Below are positions 61,268 to 64,000 of a DNA stretch of 64,000 nucleotides, piece by piece; position 1 is the first letter of the stretch, and each line of letters opens with the position of its first letter. The position numbers and the translations under genes were made by a program. A model generated the notes under the pieces. That model did no database searches, was not told the DNA's origin, and saw nothing but the letters and a program-made list of their open reading frames with translations. This stretch comes from Clostridium fessum. Its GTDB lineage: Bacteria > Bacillota > Clostridia > Lachnospirales > Lachnospiraceae. Location: positions 186,001-250,000 of the forward strand of contig NZ_PYLO01000001.1 in assembly GCF_003024715.1 (NCBI RefSeq), in the 5' to 3' direction.

Positions 61268-62278
61268 ATGGCAGCAGTAGGAATTATCGGAGCCGGAACC
61301 TGGGGCACAGCCCTGGCGGTGCTTCTGAACAATAATGGGCAGGATGTGACAATCTGGTCCGCATTTGATACAGAGATCCAGGAAATGAGCCGCACCAGAC
61401 GGCACAAAAATCTGCCGGAGGTTGTACTTCCGGATCCGATCCAGATGACAGCGGATCTGCGCACTGCGATGGCGGAGAAGGATATGCTGATTATGGCGGT
61501 TCCGTCCGTCTATGTCCGCAGTACGGCGGCGAAGATGAAGGAATATCTGCGTTACGGTCAGATTGTCGTGGATGTGGCGAAGGGAATCGAGGAGCAGAGT
61601 CTTATGACGATGTCACAGGTCATCGAGGAGGAACTTCCGCTGGCGGAGGTAGCCGTCCTTTCCGGACCGAGCCATGCCGAGGAGGTGAGCCGGGGACTTC
61701 CGACTACCTGTGTGGCAGCGGCGCACCGCAAAAAGACTGCCGAGTTCATGCAGAGTGTGTTCATGAGTCCGGTGTTCCGCATTTACACCAGCCCGGACAT
61801 GCTGGGCGTCGAGATTGGTGCGGCTCTTAAAAATGTCATTGCGCTGGCAGCCGGTACAGCGGATGGGCTGGGATGCGGCGATAACACGAAGGCGGCGCTG
61901 ATCACCCGCGGAATTGCGGAGATTGCCCGTCTGGGTATTGCAATGGGCGGAAAACAGCAGACCTTCTACGGATTATCCGGCATCGGTGATTTGATCGTAA
62001 CCTGTGCGAGCATGCACAGCCGCAACCGCCGGGCGGGTATCCTGATTGGAAAGGGATACACGATGGATGAGGCGATGAAGGAAGTGCAGATGGTTGTCGA
62101 GGGCGTTTATTCTGCGAAAGCCGGCCTTCTGCTGGCACAGAAATACGGCTGCGATATGCCGATTGTTTCCCAGGTCAACCAGGTGTTGTTTGACGGGAAA
62201 TCTCCGAAAGAGGCGCTGGCGGATCTGATGATGCGTGATCCGCGGATTGAATCGAGCGATCTTCCATGGAAGGGATAA
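61268..62278 (+). CDS. gpsA: Glycerol-3-phosphate dehydrogenase (NAD(P)+)
   Basis: A 336-residue enzyme supplying sn-glycerol-3-phosphate for phospholipids. The Rossmann start is VGIIGAGTWGTALAVLL, followed by LSGPSHAEEVSRGLPTT, GAALKNVIALAAGTADGLGCGDNTKAALITRG (catalytic Lys region) and GLSGIGDLIVTC. GGGAGGTATCAGG precedes the ATG. Confidence 0.96.
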   Translation: MAAVGIIGAGTWGTALAVLLNNNGQDVTIWSAFDTEIQEMSRTRRHKNLPEVVLPDPIQMTADLRTAMAEKDMLIMAVPSVYVRSTAAKMKEYLRYGQIVVDVAKGIEEQSLMTMSQVIEEELPLAEVAVLSGPSHAEEVSRGLPTTCVAAAHRKKTAEFMQSVFMSPVFRIYTSPDMLGVEIGAALKNVIALAAGTADGLGCGDNTKAALITRGIAEIARLGIAMGGKQQTFYGLSGIGDLIVTCASMHSRNRRAGILIGKGYTMDEAMKEVQMVVEGVYSAKAGLLLAQKYGCDMPIVSQVNQVLFDGKSPKEALADLMMRDPRIESSDLPWKG

Positions 62279-62292
62279 TTCAGACGGCAGTC

Positions 62293-62328
62293 ATTATTCT
62301 GAATTTGAGTGATATAATTCAGAATAAT
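62293..62328. repeat. Perfect 12-bp inverted repeat after gpsA
   Basis: ATTATTCTGAAT (62293-62304) pairs perfectly with ATTCAGAATAAT (62317-62328), without a T run. It could be an RNA 3' end or a regulator site. Confidence 0.55.
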
Positions 62329-62450
62329 AGCAATGAGATCTACTATGTTTTTCTGGAAAATGCAGGTGTCCACGTCAGGTGGACAAAAGCTTATAAAAGT
62401 GTTTGCTATAACCTGTAAGAATACTTAATATAACTACGAGATCTGGAAAA

Positions 62451-62500
62451 GAGAGAATTTAGCGAAAAAAAACGAAAATCCGCTAAATTCCCTCTTTTTT
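62451..62500 (+). terminator. Terminator before the livJ promoter
   Basis: A 14-bp stem with one mismatch (62451-62464 with 62481-62494; GAGAGAATTTAGCG) is followed by six T residues. It insulates the gpsA side from the next gene. Confidence 0.75.
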
Positions 62501-62514
62501 AAGTGGTTTTTGTA

Positions 62515-62543
62515 TTGACAATTAGAGGGGTAAAATTTATAAT
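62515..62543 (+). promoter_or_regulatory. Consensus promoter of the substrate-binding protein gene
   Basis: TTGACA (62515-62520), a 17-base spacer and TATAAT (62538-62543), a perfect match to the sigma-A consensus and so probably very strong. Confidence 0.9.
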
Positions 62544-62600
62544 TGCCTCATTCAAATAGTTGTTGTATTCCATTGCAGCATAGAATTGGAGGAGAATATT

Positions 62601-63794
62601 ATGAAAAAAAGAGTAGTTAGTCTTGGGCTTGCAGCTATGATGGCGATGTCTATGACCGCTTGCGGCGGTTCTGGAAATGCGGGCACTTCTGAATCAGCAG
62701 CAGAAGATGCACAGGGCGCAGAGGGAGCTGACGGCGAAGTATTTAAAATCGGCGGCATCGGACCGATCACCGGCGCGGCTGGCGCTTACGGCGAGGCTGT
62801 AAAGAATGGTACTGAGCTGGCAATCAATGAGATCAACGAGGCTGGCGGTATCAATGGTTACCAGGTAGCGTTCAACTTCCAGGATGATGAGAATGATCCG
62901 GAGAAGGCGATCAACGCATACAATACCTTAAAAGACTGGAACATGCAGATGCTTCTTGGCACCGTTACTTCCAAGCCGTGTATCGCAGTTGTAGCAGAGA
63001 CAACAGCAGATAACCTGTTCCAGCTGACTCCGTCCGGATCTGCTGTTGAGAGTATTTCCGGCGACAACGCATTCCGCGTATGCTATTCTGACCCGGATCA
63101 GGGACGTGCATCCGCTCAGTACATCGGCGAGCACAAACTGGCAACCAAGATCGCTATCATCTACGACAGCTCCAGCGAATACTCCGATGGTATCCGCGAG
63201 TCCTTCGTAGCAGAGGCTCCGAATCAGGGTCTGGAGGTAGTAGCCAGCGAGGCATTTACATCTGATAACAATACCGATTTCTCCGTACAGCTTGACAAAG
63301 CAAAAGAGTCTGGCGCTGATCTGGTATTCCTGCCGATCTACTATCAGGAGGCATCTGTTATCCTGAAACAGGCAAACGATAAAGATTTCCACCCGCAGTT
63401 CTTCGGCTGTGATGGTATGGACGGTATCCTGAGCGTTGATGGCTTTGATGAGTCCTTAGCAGAAGGTCTGATGCTTCTGACTCCGTTCTCCGTAGACGAG
63501 GAGTCCAGCCAAGACTTCGTAACTGCTTACCGTGATGCATACGGCATCGACCCGCTTCAGTTCGCAGCAGACGCTTACGACGGCGTATATGCAATTAAGG
63601 CGGCTGCTGAGAAGGCAGAGATCACACCGGATATGAGCACTTCCGATATCTGCGATGCACTGAAAACAGCTATGACTGAGATCCAGATAGATGGTCTGAC
63701 CGGTACAGAGATGCACTGGACTGCAGAAGGCGAACCGCAGAAAGCTCCGAAAGCTGTAGAGATCAAAGATGGCAAATACGAGATGATGCAGTAA
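62601..63794 (+). CDS. Branched-chain amino-acid ABC transporter substrate-binding lipoprotein
   Basis: A 397-residue secreted lipoprotein; ATG 62601 follows TTGGAGGAG. The signal peptide ends at lipobox SMTAC, with Cys about residue 22. The LivJ-type domain begins FKIGGIGPITGAAGAYGEAVKNGTELAINEINEAGGINGY and has FQDDENDPEKAINAYN. With its consensus promoter it should be highly expressed. The permease genes would lie beyond the window. Confidence 0.92.
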   Translation: MKKRVVSLGLAAMMAMSMTACGGSGNAGTSESAAEDAQGAEGADGEVFKIGGIGPITGAAGAYGEAVKNGTELAINEINEAGGINGYQVAFNFQDDENDPEKAINAYNTLKDWNMQMLLGTVTSKPCIAVVAETTADNLFQLTPSGSAVESISGDNAFRVCYSDPDQGRASAQYIGEHKLATKIAIIYDSSSEYSDGIRESFVAEAPNQGLEVVASEAFTSDNNTDFSVQLDKAKESGADLVFLPIYYQEASVILKQANDKDFHPQFFGCDGMDGILSVDGFDESLAEGLMLLTPFSVDEESSQDFVTAYRDAYGIDPLQFAADAYDGVYAIKAAAEKAEITPDMSTSDICDALKTAMTEIQIDGLTGTEMHWTAEGEPQKAPKAVEIKDGKYEMMQ

Positions 63795-63851
63795 TTAAAA
63801 ATTTAAAAACTGCAGAACCGTTGCGGCTATATTTATGTAGCTCTGATGGGA

Positions 63852-63910
63852 CTGCTACTGGATGTCCGGCGGCACAGATGGCTGCCGGGCATTTAGTAAC
63901 AGCTTTCTTT
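63852..63910 (+). terminator. Long imperfect hairpin after the binding-protein gene
   Basis: About 22 bases (63852-63873) pair with 63881-63902 with a few G-T or mismatched pairs, followed by CTTTCTTTTT. It probably acts as a partial terminator so that the binding protein is made in excess over any permease genes downstream. Nothing more can be assigned to 64000. Confidence 0.6.
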
Positions 63911-64000
63911 TTAAAACGGTTCACTGCACATGCTTGCCTGCGACGGCGACTGGGTGTTTGCTTTCTGCGGACTGCGAGACGGTCATGTTTGTTCTGCTAA

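Overview
The window looks like a Lachnospiraceae-type Firmicutes chromosome (Blautia/Clostridium relatives). The evidence is the rpmB, asp23-like, fakA-like and recG order, the der-plsY-gpsA run, and a Tn1549/Tn916-style conjugative element carrying Tn4451-style mobilizable elements. Names rest on motifs and recalled family knowledge; no database search was possible.

Layout. (1) 1 to about 7460: right part of integrative mobilizable element 1 (IME1), entered mid-gene. It carries DUF3990/DUF3791 cargo, DUF3847, a MobA/MobL relaxase, a Toprim/AAA primase-helicase, a probable type I toxin-antitoxin locus, TnpW and a large serine recombinase. (2) About 7466 to 20411: IME2. It carries an XRE regulator, TnpV, two immunity-like genes, a long XRE repressor, an iteron-like region, a RepA-like winged helix, DUF3847, a MOBQ-type oriT, an AT-rich islet of small membrane and orphan genes, a second MobA/MobL relaxase, a split CHC2 primase plus VapE-like helicase, TnpW and a second large serine recombinase. 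(3) About 20412 to 50400: right part of a Tn1549-like integrative conjugative element (ICE). It begins with the 3' remnant of a Maff2 gene that IME2 appears to have split. Transfer genes follow (TrbL/VirB6, PrgI, VirB4, NlpC/P60 hydrolase, DUF4315, DUF4366, topoisomerase III, a giant ArdA/ArdC/YodL-type protein, TTRAP, Cys-rich VLP, MOBP relaxase, MobC), then a peptide-type ABC transporter/two-component module, and a Tn916-type regulation/excision/integration end (sigma-like factor, HTH, Xis, Int). The coupling protein and left end lie outside the window. (4) About 50500 to 64000: host chromosome with rpmB, an Asp23 protein, a fatty-acid-kinase-like DAK2 protein, recG, prs, a DUF512 radical SAM protein, der, plsY, gpsA and a branched-chain amino-acid binding lipoprotein.

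How the parts work together. Three mobile elements, each with its own relaxase, are stacked: IME1 and IME2 lie head to tail in a transfer gene of the ICE. The IMEs encode relaxases and replication proteins but no mating channel, so they would need a channel from an ICE. The ICE carries two DNA methyltransferases and an antirestriction-type protein that fit protection of incoming DNA.

Most interesting items. The ICE cytosine methyltransferase has a target-recognition region readable in two frames that both look like known family tails. A 38-base oriT-like hairpin is repeated exactly in inverted orientation, once before mobC and once before the giant protein. The ABC/two-component cluster has near-identical promoters with 11-bp spaced direct repeats, including one before a tandem-receiver protein with no output domain. 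IME1 has a well-formed toxin/antisense-RNA locus.
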